Part shown: piece by piece, positions 33,089 through 42,654 of the stretch
Layout: every line of letters starts with the position of its first letter
Numbering within the stretch: position 1 is the stretch's first letter
Position numbers and translations under genes: made by a program
Notes under the pieces: generated by a model
The model's database searches: none
The model's input: the letters and a program-made list of their open reading frames with translations, nothing else
What the model was told of the DNA's origin: nothing
NCBI GenBank assembly: GCA_044341215.1
Contig: JBIISC010000003.1
Coordinates: 1 to 64,000 of the forward strand
Length of the DNA: 64,000 nt
Reading direction: 5' to 3'
Source of the DNA: JAFMIT01 sp044341215
GTDB taxonomy: Bacteria; Actinomycetota; Actinomycetes; S36-B12; UBA5976

Positions 33089-33858
33089 AATCCAATTTGC
33101 TTCTTGCATTTGGATTCGTTGCAGGTGGCTGTGCATTGGGATGGCCAATATTTGCTAGTTCGGAATCGATAGGAACTTGGCAGCAGTATTCGGGACCAAC
33201 ACTTTCAATAATTTTGCTGCCAATAGCCCTCGCGTTAATCGCGAGCGATCTATTGAGCCAACAACTAAACACTCGAACACTGGCGTTAGTTGGGATTCTT
33301 ACTGCGTTAGCTGTTGCAGTTCGCCCACTAGGTGCTGGTGTCGCAGGCATTGAACCTATGTGGGCGGTATTCATTATTGCTGGCCGAGCTCTCGGTGCAC
33401 ATATTGGCTTCGTACTTGGCGTAACGGCAATGCTCACAAGTGGATTTGTCACTGGTGCAATTGGGCCATGGGTTCCCTACCAAATGCTGTTGGCTGCGAT
33501 GATTGGTTGCGGCGCTGGTTTGTTGCCGAAATTCCGCGGAAGCATTGAAGTCTGGATGTTAACTATTTATGCGGCAATGACTGGGTTCTTGCTCGGCTGG
33601 TTTCTAAATCTTTGGTTTTGGCCAAACACAATAGGTTTGCAACCAGGTTTAGGTTTCAATCCTGCAGATAGTCCACTTGAGAGACTCGGCGCTTGGATCA
33701 ACTTTTCACTCATTACAAGTGCAGGTTTTGACATTCCCCGAAGTTTGCTAACCGCGGCCTTGGTCGCAGTCAGCGCACCGCAACTTTTGAAAGTTATTCG
33801 TCGATTTACTCGCCAGATTGTGGTCAGCCATTCCACTGAGCACACTGGTAGGCAATAG
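33085..33858 (+). CDS. cbrT: ECF transporter substrate-binding (S) component, probably cobalamin (CbrT-like)
   Basis: A 257 aa membrane protein with about six to seven helices and the ECF S-component flavour (ALVGILTALAVAVRPLG, GIEPMWAVFIIAGRALG, GFVLGVTAMLTSGFVTGAIGPWVPYQML). The GTG start overlaps the ATPase stop by 4 bases, so a complete T-A-S transporter is encoded. Because the operon is led by a cobalamin riboswitch, B12 or a corrinoid precursor is the most likely substrate, as for CbrTUV-type importers. Specificity is inferred from regulation, not from residues. Confidence 0.85.
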   Translation: MKSNLLLAFGFVAGGCALGWPIFASSESIGTWQQYSGPTLSIILLPIALALIASDLLSQQLNTRTLALVGILTALAVAVRPLGAGVAGIEPMWAVFIIAGRALGAHIGFVLGVTAMLTSGFVTGAIGPWVPYQMLLAAMIGCGAGLLPKFRGSIEVWMLTIYAAMTGFLLGWFLNLWFWPNTIGLQPGLGFNPADSPLERLGAWINFSLITSAGFDIPRSLLTAALVAVSAPQLLKVIRRFTRQIVVSHSTEHTGRQ

Positions 33859-33865
33859 TGTCCCT

Positions 33866-35851
33866 GTGAGTATCGGAACTAATTCTCAAGTTGAAGATTC
33901 GAGTGAAATCGAATCCATCAGAATTGGTTTACGTACCTCACATGCTTTAACGGCGATCATATTGGTGACACTTCTTGCCGCCCTGGGTGTAAGCGCATTT
34001 CGAAATGCAGATGCTCGCGATCGAGAAACCCAATACTTACTGAGCGTCGAAGATACTGCGTCATCGATTCTTACAACGCAACGTAATACCCAGCAGTTTA
34101 TCGAGCTTTATGACGACATGATTTATGGCCAAGTTGTTCCAACCACCGTAAAAGGTCTGGCAGCAAACATAAAATTTCAACTCATTAATTTTGATGAAAA
34201 AGATGCGATTGCTTCAGATGTTGTAAGCGCAGAATTTGACTATGCGTTTACGGTTCTTACCTCTTCAGTCCAGGGCAATTTTGCCTACAACCCGTTGTCT
34301 CAAAATGCTCGCGCTGTTGTATTGCGGGAATCTCGCAATTGGTTGGCCGACTACCAATCTAGCGCAGTGGCGAAAGTTCGAGTTTTGGCTGAAGTCCGCG
34401 CTACTAATGAACGCAATCAGGCGATTTTGCTCTTTTTGTGTTTAGCGCTTTCGGTTTGGCTACTGTCGTGGATCTCATTTAGTGTGGCAGATGCTTATCG
34501 ACGCTCACGGATGATTATTTCATCCGAACGTGCAAAAGTTGAAAGTGCGCGGACTGCCTTACAGCACGCAACTGACCAACTTTCACATCAAGCGAAACAT
34601 GATGCGCTTACTGGCCTACCAAACCGAACAACATTGAAAGAAAAGATTTCGGAACTATTGGCAATTGAACCAAGAGTGAACGTTGTGGTGTTCTTTTGTG
34701 ATCTCGACCGATTCAAGATTGTAAATGACTCACTCGGTCACGTAACCGGAGATGAAATTTTGGCTGAAGCCGCAAGCAGAATCTCAAAAGCTGTCGAACC
34801 CGACGATTTCGTGGCTCGATTTGGCGGTGATGAATTCGTTGTGGTTTCCACAATGGTAGAAGATCGCGAAGCGGGCTTGAGAATAGCCGAAAGATTGACC
34901 CGCGCACTATCAAAACCTTTTGTTACCGACGAGCAAGAGATTCAAATTGGTGTGAGTATCGGTATCTCCACATCAAATTCTGATTCCAATGCGAACCAAC
35001 TTTTGCGAAATGCAGATATTGCAATGTATCGCGCGAAGGCTCAAAGCACCTCTAACGTTAAACACTTTGAAGAATTAGGAGACACATTCAGCCGCAGGCT
35101 GGATACCGAAAACGCTTTGCGGAAGGCAATCTCCAACAATGAGCTTCTGCTTCATTGGCAACCAATTGTTAACCTAAAGAACAGTCAGGTTCACACGCTC
35201 GAAGCGCTAGTCAGATGGCGGCGTGGTGAAGATGTGCTACTCATGCCAAAAGATTTCATGGCGATAGCAGAAGACTCTGGTCTAATAGTTGATCTAGGTC
35301 GCTGGGTAATTAGGGAGGCATGCGCTGCCGGCGCATTAACAGAAGATAGAAGTGTTTCAGTAAATGTCTCCGCAAGTCAGTTACGCGATGTGAGATTCGT
35401 TGAAGACCTACGAGATATTTTGGCCGAAACCGCTCTCCCGCCAGAAAGATTGATTATCGAAGTTACCGAACACACAGTGATTGACCCCGCGATTGTGAAT
35501 CAACCACTCAAGCGCGTGCGCGAACTCGGGTGCAAAATTGCGTTGGATGATTTTGGGACTGGCTATTCATCCTTGGGCCTTCTAAATCAATTGCCGGTGG
35601 ACATCGTGAAACTTGATCGCACATTCACTCAGGATTTAGCAGATAGCGAACCTAAACAAGCAATCGTAAAAGCATTAGTGCAACTCACAAATGCGCTGAA
35701 CATGATGCTGGTTGTGGAAGGCGTTGAATCTGATGCTCAACGCAAGACATTGCGATCCTTAGGCGTCTTGCATGGTCAGGGCTATTGGTTCGGTAAACCA
35801 GAGCCAGGTCGACTTGCTAAATTTATTGGTTCGAGACTAAACGCGAATTAA
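33866..35851 (+). CDS. Membrane GGDEF-EAL cyclic-di-GMP protein
   Basis: About 661 aa: helix 1 (TAIILVTLLAALGVSAF), an extracytoplasmic segment of about 140 residues, helix 2 (LLFLCLALSVWLLSW), a short coil, then GGDEF (HDALTGLPNR, FGGDEF near 319-323) and EAL (LEALVRW near 444, EVTEHT, DDFGTGYSSLGLL, VKLDRTF). Both active-site signatures are intact, so it could make and degrade c-di-GMP. I use GTG 33866, 7 bases after the S-component stop; AATAGT 6 bases upstream could be a weak leaderless -10. A frame from 33818 overlaps cbrT. It may be transcribed with the B12 operon. Confidence 0.88.
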   Translation: MSIGTNSQVEDSSEIESIRIGLRTSHALTAIILVTLLAALGVSAFRNADARDRETQYLLSVEDTASSILTTQRNTQQFIELYDDMIYGQVVPTTVKGLAANIKFQLINFDEKDAIASDVVSAEFDYAFTVLTSSVQGNFAYNPLSQNARAVVLRESRNWLADYQSSAVAKVRVLAEVRATNERNQAILLFLCLALSVWLLSWISFSVADAYRRSRMIISSERAKVESARTALQHATDQLSHQAKHDALTGLPNRTTLKEKISELLAIEPRVNVVVFFCDLDRFKIVNDSLGHVTGDEILAEAASRISKAVEPDDFVARFGGDEFVVVSTMVEDREAGLRIAERLTRALSKPFVTDEQEIQIGVSIGISTSNSDSNANQLLRNADIAMYRAKAQSTSNVKHFEELGDTFSRRLDTENALRKAISNNELLLHWQPIVNLKNSQVHTLEALVRWRRGEDVLLMPKDFMAIAEDSGLIVDLGRWVIREACAAGALTEDRSVSVNVSASQLRDVRFVEDLRDILAETALPPERLIIEVTEHTVIDPAIVNQPLKRVRELGCKIALDDFGTGYSSLGLLNQLPVDIVKLDRTFTQDLADSEPKQAIVKALVQLTNALNMMLVVEGVESDAQRKTLRSLGVLHGQGYWFGKPEPGRLAKFIGSRLNAN

Positions 35852-35875
35852 CTCGTTTCGCACATTTAATTGGCA

Positions 35876-35931
35876 TGGATTCATCAAATTAGTTTGGATT
35901 CATTAAATTAATTTGATTCGTTAAATTGTTT
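35876..35931. repeat. Three imperfect 19-base tandem repeats at a convergent gene end
   Basis: Units 35876-35894, 35895-35913 and 35914-35931 read TGGATTCATCAAATTAGTT, TGGATTCATTAAATTAATT and TGATTCGTTAAATTGTTT. The third contains the gcvT stop codon (35921-35923, minus strand), so the other two look like degenerated copies of that gene end. Confidence 0.75.
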
Positions 35932-37000
35932 TAGTTTTGACAAAAGGCAAACTCACAACTTCAACTTTCAATCGTCTGCCTCGAACATCTAGTTCTAGTA
36001 GATCTCCAATTTTTATCTTTGCATCGACTAAAGCAAGTGCTATTCCATTTTTTAGTGACGGTGAGAATGTGCCACTTGTGGTCACCCCCACCACTTCTTC
36101 AGCTTGCAAAACGTTCATATCTGCCCGCGGAATCCCGCGCTCTAGTGCGTTGAGAGCAACACGTTTGCGGGTTGCACCGACCGCCTTTACTGCTAACACG
36201 TTTTCTCGACCTTGGAATTTTGGCTTATCGAACGCGATTGCCCAACTCAATCCTGCTTCAATTGGATTTATGTCCTGAGAAATTTCATGACCATGCAATG
36301 CATAGCCCATTTCAAGGCGTAATGTGTCGCGGGCAGCGAGCCCAATTGGCGATGCACCAAATGCGATTAGACCTTGCCAAACTTCAAGCAGGATTTCATT
36401 TGGCGCAATGATTTCAAAACCAATTTCACCGGTATACCCAGTTCGACAAAGAACGACATCATTTTCTTTCAACTTTGTCCGAACCGCGCTCATGTATTGC
36501 GAAACTTCTGGCAAACCTAATGCTGCAATTACATCCTCTGATTTGGGACCTTGAACTGCAATAATTCCAAAATCGTTGTGGTGGTTCTTTAATGTGATTC
36601 CGGGGGTTTGGAAAGTTTCTAGAACACCAAATACATCGGATGCATTGGATGCATTTGGCACCATCCACACAAGATCATTGCTGAACTTGTAAACAATTAA
36701 ATCATCAATAACTCCGCCGAAGCCATTTAGCAACATCGAGTATTGAGCTTTCCCTTCAGGCAAAGTTTCTAAGTTATTGGTCAAGATTGTGTTAAGCCAG
36801 ACAGCTGCATCCAAACCTTGGATTTCGATTTTCCCCATATGGCTTACATCGAAAATCCCAACGGCAGTGCGGACAATCTCGTGCTCAGCAACAACACCTT
36901 GATATTCAATAGGCATTTCCCAGCCACCGAAATCTGCGGTTTTTGCGTCTTGTGATTTATGCCAGTCATACAGAGGTGTGTGCTTAAGTTGAATACTCAT
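35921..37000 (-). CDS. gcvT: Glycine cleavage system T protein (aminomethyltransferase)
   Basis: A 359 aa tetrahydrofolate-dependent aminomethyltransferase: N-terminal HTPLYDWHKSQDAKTADFGG, IFDVSHMGKIEIQG, CRTGYTGEIGFEI and the C-terminal barrel with TSGTFSPSLKNGIALALV. It is the T protein of glycine decarboxylation; gcvH and gcvP are not in the window, while the shared L protein (lpd) is close. The isolated position next to the aminopeptidase is as in M. tuberculosis. The gene ends inside a tandem repeat. Confidence 0.93.
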   Translation of the reverse strand: MSIQLKHTPLYDWHKSQDAKTADFGGWEMPIEYQGVVAEHEIVRTAVGIFDVSHMGKIEIQGLDAAVWLNTILTNNLETLPEGKAQYSMLLNGFGGVIDDLIVYKFSNDLVWMVPNASNASDVFGVLETFQTPGITLKNHHNDFGIIAVQGPKSEDVIAALGLPEVSQYMSAVRTKLKENDVVLCRTGYTGEIGFEIIAPNEILLEVWQGLIAFGASPIGLAARDTLRLEMGYALHGHEISQDINPIEAGLSWAIAFDKPKFQGRENVLAVKAVGATRKRVALNALERGIPRADMNVLQAEEVVGVTTSGTFSPSLKNGIALALVDAKIKIGDLLELDVRGRRLKVEVVSLPFVKTKTI

Positions 37001-37088
37001 AAGCCCTAAGTTACTAAAGCCTTGTTTCCTCGGCTGGTTTCGGCTCCCCTATTACCTATCTGAGCAGTGAACGGGCATGATTCGGCTC

Positions 37089-38576
37089 ATGACTCAAATC
37101 TCAGTAACCCCAACGCTACAAACCGCCGATATCACTGCATTCTTTGCCACCAAAGAAAAGACTGGCTTCACCATTTGTTCTGGGAAGTTAACTCCAGCGC
37201 AATCTAAGAAGCTCTCTGCTGCGGCTAAATCGCTGAAATTCGCCGGCACCGCCAATGAATTGGTCTCAATTCCTGGTTCAGTGATTGCGTTGAACGGAAT
37301 TGTTATGGTCGTTGGTGTTGGCGAAAGCCCAAACCATGAAACATTCCGAAAGGCTGCCGGCATAATTGGTCGAAATACTTTTGGGGCAAAGAAACTTGCG
37401 ATTGTCGTGGATGATGAGAATCTAGATTCGGTTGGCGCAGTAGCCCAAGGTGCGTTGCTTGGATCTTATTCATTCAATTTGCATCGTTCAGCGACTATGT
37501 CTGCAAAGCGTGAAGGGGTAAAAACCATCGTCTTAGTTTCGAGCGCAGCAAAGAATTCGTTGGTTCGTGAAGCAATTGATCGAGCAGAAATCGTCAGCAA
37601 CTTCGTAAATGAAACGCGAAACCTCGCAAACACAGCACCTGGGCACTTGCCGCCAGCCGAAGTTGCAAAGTATGCAACCAGTTTGGCTAAAGATCTGAAA
37701 CTAAAGATTGAAGTTCTTGACGAAAGAATGCTTAAGCGCAAAGGTTTCGGTGGCATAGTTGGAGTCGGACAAGGATCGGTAAACCCACCTCGTCTAATTC
37801 GCATTGAGTATCGGCCGCTAAAGCCTGTCGCACATATTGCTTTCGTTGGCAAAGGCATAACTTTCGATACTGGTGGAATTTCAATTAAACCTAAACAGTC
37901 AATGCATGAAATGAAAGCAGATATGGCAGGAGCAGCTGCAGTAATTAATGCAATCGCAGCAATTGCTGAATTAAAAATTCCAGTTTCAATCACAACATTC
38001 GCGGCATGCGCTGAAAACATGCCAAGCGGAACTGCGCAACGCCCTGGTGATGTTGTAACCGCATATGGTGGACGTACGGTTGAAGTATTAGACACTGATG
38101 CTGAAGGCCGCCTTGTTTTGATGGACGCACTTGTTTATGCGCAAGAAGCAAAACCAGATCTCGTGATTGATGTTGCAACCTTGACTGGTGCTGCAGTTAT
38201 TGCACTTGGACGCCGAATTGCAGCCGTCATGGCAAATAGCGATGAATTGCGCAATCACATTGTTGATGCTGCAACTCGAAGTGGCGAATCAATGTGGCCG
38301 CTTCCGCTTCCTAGTGAATATCTCCCAAGACTCGATTCTGCTGTGGCTGATATCGCGAATATTGCCGAGCCAATCGGCAGCGCCCTGTACGGTGGACTCT
38401 TCTTGCAAGAATTCATTAAGCCCGGTCAAAAATGGGCTCACCTAGACATAGCAGCTCCTGCCTTCAACAGTGAAGGTCCGTTCGATTACACCCCTAAGGG
38501 GGCAACAGGCAGCGCTGTCCGCACGCTGGTGACTCTCGCTGAAGATGTAGCAGCAGGTTTGCTCAAAATCCGCTAA
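37089..38576 (+). CDS. pepA: Leucyl aminopeptidase (M17)
   Basis: Cytosolic dimetal exopeptidase, 495 aa from the chosen ATG. The metal and catalytic region reads GKGITFDTGGISIKP, MKADMAGAAAVI and TDAEGRLVLMDAL, followed by DVATLTGAAVIALG, all typical of M17. ATG 37077 is possible, but 37089 starts at MTQISVTPTL and has CATGAT 7 bases upstream. It has a role in peptide turnover and amino-acid salvage. It lies divergent from gcvT and upstream of lpd, the conserved actinobacterial order. Confidence 0.94.
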   Translation: MTQISVTPTLQTADITAFFATKEKTGFTICSGKLTPAQSKKLSAAAKSLKFAGTANELVSIPGSVIALNGIVMVVGVGESPNHETFRKAAGIIGRNTFGAKKLAIVVDDENLDSVGAVAQGALLGSYSFNLHRSATMSAKREGVKTIVLVSSAAKNSLVREAIDRAEIVSNFVNETRNLANTAPGHLPPAEVAKYATSLAKDLKLKIEVLDERMLKRKGFGGIVGVGQGSVNPPRLIRIEYRPLKPVAHIAFVGKGITFDTGGISIKPKQSMHEMKADMAGAAAVINAIAAIAELKIPVSITTFAACAENMPSGTAQRPGDVVTAYGGRTVEVLDTDAEGRLVLMDALVYAQEAKPDLVIDVATLTGAAVIALGRRIAAVMANSDELRNHIVDAATRSGESMWPLPLPSEYLPRLDSAVADIANIAEPIGSALYGGLFLQEFIKPGQKWAHLDIAAPAFNSEGPFDYTPKGATGSAVRTLVTLAEDVAAGLLKIR

Positions 38577-38671
38577 ATCACACTCAAAGGCACTCACAAT
38601 TTGGACTGGTTTCGCTATGCCCTTCAGGCTTGGAGAGAATAGCCTCCTGAACGCTAAAGATAGGTCTTGAG

Positions 38672-40054
38672 ATGTCTGAACAGAATTTCGATATTGTCAT
38701 TTTGGGTGGCGGTAGCGGTGGCTATGCATGTGCACTTCGCGCTAGCCAACTTGGACTAAATGTGGCACTGATTGAACGTGACAAACTTGGCGGCACTTGC
38801 CTGCATCGAGGTTGCATTCCAACAAAGGCTTTGCTGCATGCGGCAGAAGTTGCAGATCTTGCACGCGATTCTTCTCACTATGGTGTTTATACAGAACTTC
38901 AAGGTATCGACATCAATAAAGTCAACGAATACCGCGACGGTGTTGTTTCAAAGTTGTACAAAGGTTTACAAGGTTTAGTTTCACACGGCAAAACCATCAC
39001 CTACATAGAAGGCAATGGTCGGTTGGTTGCAAATAACACAGTTGAAGTTGATGGAACTCGATATGTGGGTAAGAACGTAGTACTTGCAACTGGTTCTTAT
39101 GCCCGCTCACTTCCAGGATTAGAAATCGGTGGCCGCATTGTTACTTCTGATCAAGCTCTTAATCTCGATTGGATTCCTTCAAAAGTTATTGTGCTTGGTG
39201 GCGGCGTAATTGGTGTCGAGTTCGCGAGCGTCTGGCGTTCATTCGGTTCTGAAGTAACCGTCATCGAAGGTTTGCCTCGCATTGTGCCTGCTGAAGAAGA
39301 ATCTGTAAGCAAGGCACTAGATCGGGCATTTAGAAAACGTGGCATCACAGTTAAAGCTGGCGTTAAATTTGCCAATGCAACTCAAACAGATGAAAAAGTA
39401 TCAGTTTCACTTGAATCAGGTGAAACACTCGATGCTGATTTACTTCTTGTGGCAGTTGGCCGCGGAGCAAATGGTTCCGGACACGGATTTGAAGAAGTTG
39501 GCATAACTGTAGATCGTGGATGGGTTCCAACAAACGATAGATTGCAAACAAATCTTCCAAATGTTTTTGCAGTCGGTGATCTTGTTCCAGGATTGCAACT
39601 TGCACACCGTGGATTTCAACATGGCATATTCGTAGCCGAAGAAATCGCTGGATTAAGTCCAAGAGTTATTGACGAAAAAGCGATTCCGCGAGTTACTTAC
39701 TGCGAACCTGAAATCGCTTCTGTTGGATATACCGAAACTCAAGCTAAAGAAAAATATGGCGCAGACAACATCGAGTCATATGAATACAACCTCGGTGGAA
39801 ACGGCAAGAGCCAAATTCTTGGTACTGCTGGATTTATCAAATTGATTCGCACCAAAAATGGTGGGCCAATCGTGGGAGTTCACATGATTGGATCACGGGT
39901 TGGCGAACAAATCGGTGAAGCCCAGCTGATTTATGCCTGGGAAGCGACTCCTGAGGACGTAGCGCCATACGTTCACGCACACCCAACCCAGAACGAAGCA
40001 CTTGGTGAAGCCCACCTTGCCCTTGCGGGTAAGCCTCTTCACGCCCATGCCTAA
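38672..40054 (+). CDS. lpdA: Dihydrolipoyl dehydrogenase (E3)
   Basis: FAD enzyme that re-oxidises lipoamide in 2-oxoacid dehydrogenase and glycine cleavage complexes. Features in order: FAD motif VILGGGSGGYACALRA, redox disulfide GGTCLHRGCIPTKAL, NAD motif VIVLGGGVIGVEFASVW, FAVGDL, and the C-terminal catalytic His-Glu (HAHPTQNEALGEAH). Length is 460 aa. The E2 gene follows directly, fitting a pyruvate or 2-oxoglutarate complex. Confidence 0.96.
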   Translation: MSEQNFDIVILGGGSGGYACALRASQLGLNVALIERDKLGGTCLHRGCIPTKALLHAAEVADLARDSSHYGVYTELQGIDINKVNEYRDGVVSKLYKGLQGLVSHGKTITYIEGNGRLVANNTVEVDGTRYVGKNVVLATGSYARSLPGLEIGGRIVTSDQALNLDWIPSKVIVLGGGVIGVEFASVWRSFGSEVTVIEGLPRIVPAEEESVSKALDRAFRKRGITVKAGVKFANATQTDEKVSVSLESGETLDADLLLVAVGRGANGSGHGFEEVGITVDRGWVPTNDRLQTNLPNVFAVGDLVPGLQLAHRGFQHGIFVAEEIAGLSPRVIDEKAIPRVTYCEPEIASVGYTETQAKEKYGADNIESYEYNLGGNGKSQILGTAGFIKLIRTKNGGPIVGVHMIGSRVGEQIGEAQLIYAWEATPEDVAPYVHAHPTQNEALGEAHLALAGKPLHAHA

Positions 40055-40126
40055 AGCAGGCAAACTAAGGCAAGATAAGCCACTCTCCTCACGAGGGAGA
40101 TGAGACAAAAAGGAGTAGAGCCGGAC

Positions 40127-41728
40127 ATGTCGGTCTCCGTCACAATGCCAGCGCTTGGTGAAAGCGTTGTCGAGGGCACAGTTACCCGTTGGCTAAAGCA
40201 AGTTGGCGAATACGTTAACGCCGATGAACCGCTGCTAGAAGTTTCAACTGACAAAGTTGATACCGAAATTCCGTCCCCAGCATCTGGCATACTCCTAGAA
40301 ATTCTTGCTCAAGTGGACGCAACAGTTCCAGTCGGATCAGTTATTGCTGTTATCGATGCGCCAACACCTGCAAATGCCGCTCCGGAGGTACAAATGTCAT
40401 CCACACCAGTTTCTGCTTCTGATTCAAATAACTCTGAATCAGTTTCGACTAGCAACGTCAATGTAATTCTGCCAGCACTTGGGGAAAGTGTTACCGAGGG
40501 AACAATCACACGTTGGATTAAGCAAGTTGGCGACATTGTTGCAGCTGACGAAGCTTTACTTGAAATATCAACTGACAAAGTCGACACCGAAATTCCTTCA
40601 CCAGCTTCCGGAACCATCACACAGATTTTGGTTGGTGAAGATTCCACCGTTCCAGTCGGCTCAGTACTTGCAGTTATTGCGGTAACTGGTGGCGTACCTG
40701 CTCAAGCTGCTGCACCGGCTGCTGCACCTGCTGCACCCGTTAACGTTCCTGCTGCCGCACCAGTTTTCCAAGCTCCTGTTGGCTCAAATGATTCAGAAAA
40801 TTCTGATGCATACGTAACTCCACTTGTTCGCAAGATTGCTGCCGAAAATGGAGTTGATCTTGCAACAGTTAAAGGAAGTGGCGTAGGCGGACGGATTCGC
40901 AAGCAAGATGTTCTTGCAATTGTTGAAGCCCGTCAATCAGGTGGTTCGGTCGCAGCTCCAACTGCAACCGCTTCTGCTTCAGCCCCAGCTGCACCTCAAA
41001 CTCAAGCTGACACTGCTTTGCGCGGTAGAACTGAAAAACTATCCCGCCTGCGCAAAGTAATTGCAACTCGCATGGTCGAAAGTTTGCAGTCGAGTGCTCA
41101 ATTAACTTCAGTTGCTGAAGTTGATGTATCAAACATCGTAACTTTGCGCGAGCGGAACAAATCTTCATTCGAATCACGTGAAGGCGTCAAACTTTCTTAC
41201 ATGCCATTTTTTGCCAAAGCAATTGTTGACACTTTGAAGTCACATCCAGTGCTTAACGCATCCATTGACGTTGAATCTGGGACTGTCACCTATCACGATT
41301 CAGAACACTTAGCGATTGCAGTTGACACTGATAAAGGTTTGTTAGTACCAGTAATTAGAAATGCCGGTGACCTTTCAATGTCAGGCTTGGCTCGCAACAT
41401 CAGCGATTTGGCTGAACGCACCCGCACTGGCCAAGTTTCACCAGACGAACTTTCAGGTGGAACTTTCACTTTGACAAACACTGGCAGCCGTGGCGCACTT
41501 TTTGACACACCTATCATTAATCAACCTCAGGTTGCAATCTTGGGGCTAGGTGCAATTGTTAAACGCCCAGTTGTTGTCACAGACAGCGATGGTCGCGACT
41601 CAATCACAGTTCGCCATATGGTTTACCTATCACTTACATACGATCACCGACTCGTTGATGGTGCTGATGCAGCTCGTTATCTAGTCGCTTTGAAGAAACG
41701 TCTCGAAAGTGGCGTATTCGACATTTAG
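40127..41728 (+). CDS. sucB: 2-oxoacid dehydrogenase E2 (dihydrolipoamide acyltransferase), two lipoyl domains
   Basis: A 533 aa E2 chain. Two lipoyl domains (about 1-78 and 111-190) each carry STDKVDTEIPSPASG with the lipoyl Lys; after an Ala/Pro linker comes the E3-binding domain (PLVRKIAAENGVDL, GVGGRIRKQDVL) and then the catalytic domain ending with YDHRLVDGADAA (active-site His-Asp). ATG 40127 is preferred because MSVSVTMPALGESV is the family start and AAGGAG lies 11 bases upstream. The M. tuberculosis homologue DlaT serves pyruvate dehydrogenase and a peroxidase; the substrate here is not decided by sequence. E1 is outside the window. Confidence 0.94.
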   Translation: MSVSVTMPALGESVVEGTVTRWLKQVGEYVNADEPLLEVSTDKVDTEIPSPASGILLEILAQVDATVPVGSVIAVIDAPTPANAAPEVQMSSTPVSASDSNNSESVSTSNVNVILPALGESVTEGTITRWIKQVGDIVAADEALLEISTDKVDTEIPSPASGTITQILVGEDSTVPVGSVLAVIAVTGGVPAQAAAPAAAPAAPVNVPAAAPVFQAPVGSNDSENSDAYVTPLVRKIAAENGVDLATVKGSGVGGRIRKQDVLAIVEARQSGGSVAAPTATASASAPAAPQTQADTALRGRTEKLSRLRKVIATRMVESLQSSAQLTSVAEVDVSNIVTLRERNKSSFESREGVKLSYMPFFAKAIVDTLKSHPVLNASIDVESGTVTYHDSEHLAIAVDTDKGLLVPVIRNAGDLSMSGLARNISDLAERTRTGQVSPDELSGGTFTLTNTGSRGALFDTPIINQPQVAILGLGAIVKRPVVVTDSDGRDSITVRHMVYLSLTYDHRLVDGADAARYLVALKKRLESGVFDI

Positions 41729-41769
41729 TTCGAATGGCAAAAAGTCTAGTTTTAAGTGAGGCTAAGGCA

Positions 41770-42654
41770 ATGCGAATTTTGATTAGCGGTGCTTCAGGCC
41801 TGATTGGTAATGCTTTAGTTGCCCACCTTAAGACTGATGGTCACGAAATCATTCGGTTGGTAAGAAAACCAAGCACAAATTCAGGCGAAGTAACCTGGAA
41901 CCCGTCCAAACATGAATTAGATGTTTCCAAACTTGGCACAATCGACGCAGTAATTAATCTTTCAGGGGCTGGCGTTGGAGATAGGCGTTGGACTGATTCA
42001 TATAAAAAAGAGATTTTGAATTCACGATTAGACTCCACTTCAACCCTAGTTCATGCGATTAACTCCATGTCGATAAAGCCAAAAGTTTTGATCAATTCTT
42101 CTGCCATAGGTTTTTATGGAGATCGCGGCACAACGCAGGTTGACGAAACTTCGGACAAAGGCACAGGATTTCTCTCAGATGTGGTTCAGGCGTGGGAATC
42201 GGCTGCAATGAGCCTAAAATCCAGCGGAGTCCGAGTTGTGCTTTTACGAACTGGACTCGTATTCACACATCGAGGTGGAGCTCTAGCGAAATTGTTGCCA
42301 CTTTTCAAACTCGGACTTGGCGGGAAAATTGCAGGTGGCAATCAATACTGGTCCTTTATCTCAATCGCTGATGAAGTCCGTGCAATAGATTTCTTATTAA
42401 ACAGTGACATTGCTGGACCCGTGAATTTGACTGCTCCTAATCCCGCAACAAATGCCGAAGTGACAACGGCTCTGGGCAAAGCCCTCAAACGACCAACGTT
42501 GCTTGCGGTGCCAGGATTTGCGCTCAAGATTGTGCTTGGTGAATTCTCAACTGAAATCACTGGCGGAGTCAAAGTATTGCCAACCGTTTTGCAAAATGCT
42601 GGATTCACTTGGAACCATCCAACAATCACCGAAGTTGTCTCAACGGTCGTCTAA
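41770..42654 (+). CDS. TIGR01777-family epimerase (YfcH-like)
   Basis: A 294 aa short-chain dehydrogenase fold: MRILISGASGLIGNAL gives the NAD(P) loop, followed by NLSGAGVGDRRW, SSAIGFYGDRG with the catalytic Tyr region and YWSFISIADEVRAI. This is the YfcH/sugar-nucleotide epimerase-like family located next to E2 in actinobacteria; the substrate is unknown. The frame is open from 41734, but MRILISGASG is the family start. Its 3' end overlaps the convergent membrane-protein gene by 15 bases. Confidence 0.88.
   Translation: MRILISGASGLIGNALVAHLKTDGHEIIRLVRKPSTNSGEVTWNPSKHELDVSKLGTIDAVINLSGAGVGDRRWTDSYKKEILNSRLDSTSTLVHAINSMSIKPKVLINSSAIGFYGDRGTTQVDETSDKGTGFLSDVVQAWESAAMSLKSSGVRVVLLRTGLVFTHRGGALAKLLPLFKLGLGGKIAGGNQYWSFISIADEVRAIDFLLNSDIAGPVNLTAPNPATNAEVTTALGKALKRPTLLAVPGFALKIVLGEFSTEITGGVKVLPTVLQNAGFTWNHPTITEVVSTVV

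Noticed and set aside
37000..37089. Possible glycine riboswitch before gcvT
   Set aside because: The spacer is under 90 bases, is divergent and lacks the tandem glycine aptamer core.
37466..38095. Open frame of 209 aa on the minus strand
   Set aside because: Shadow of the leucyl aminopeptidase gene, whose catalytic motifs are on the plus strand.
40127..40700. Internal sequence repeat in the E2 gene
   Set aside because: Explained by two ordinary lipoyl domains, a normal feature of such enzymes.
40688..40770. GCTGC/GCACC-rich low-complexity stretch
   Set aside because: Encodes the usual Ala-Pro linker of E2 proteins, not a separate repeat element.
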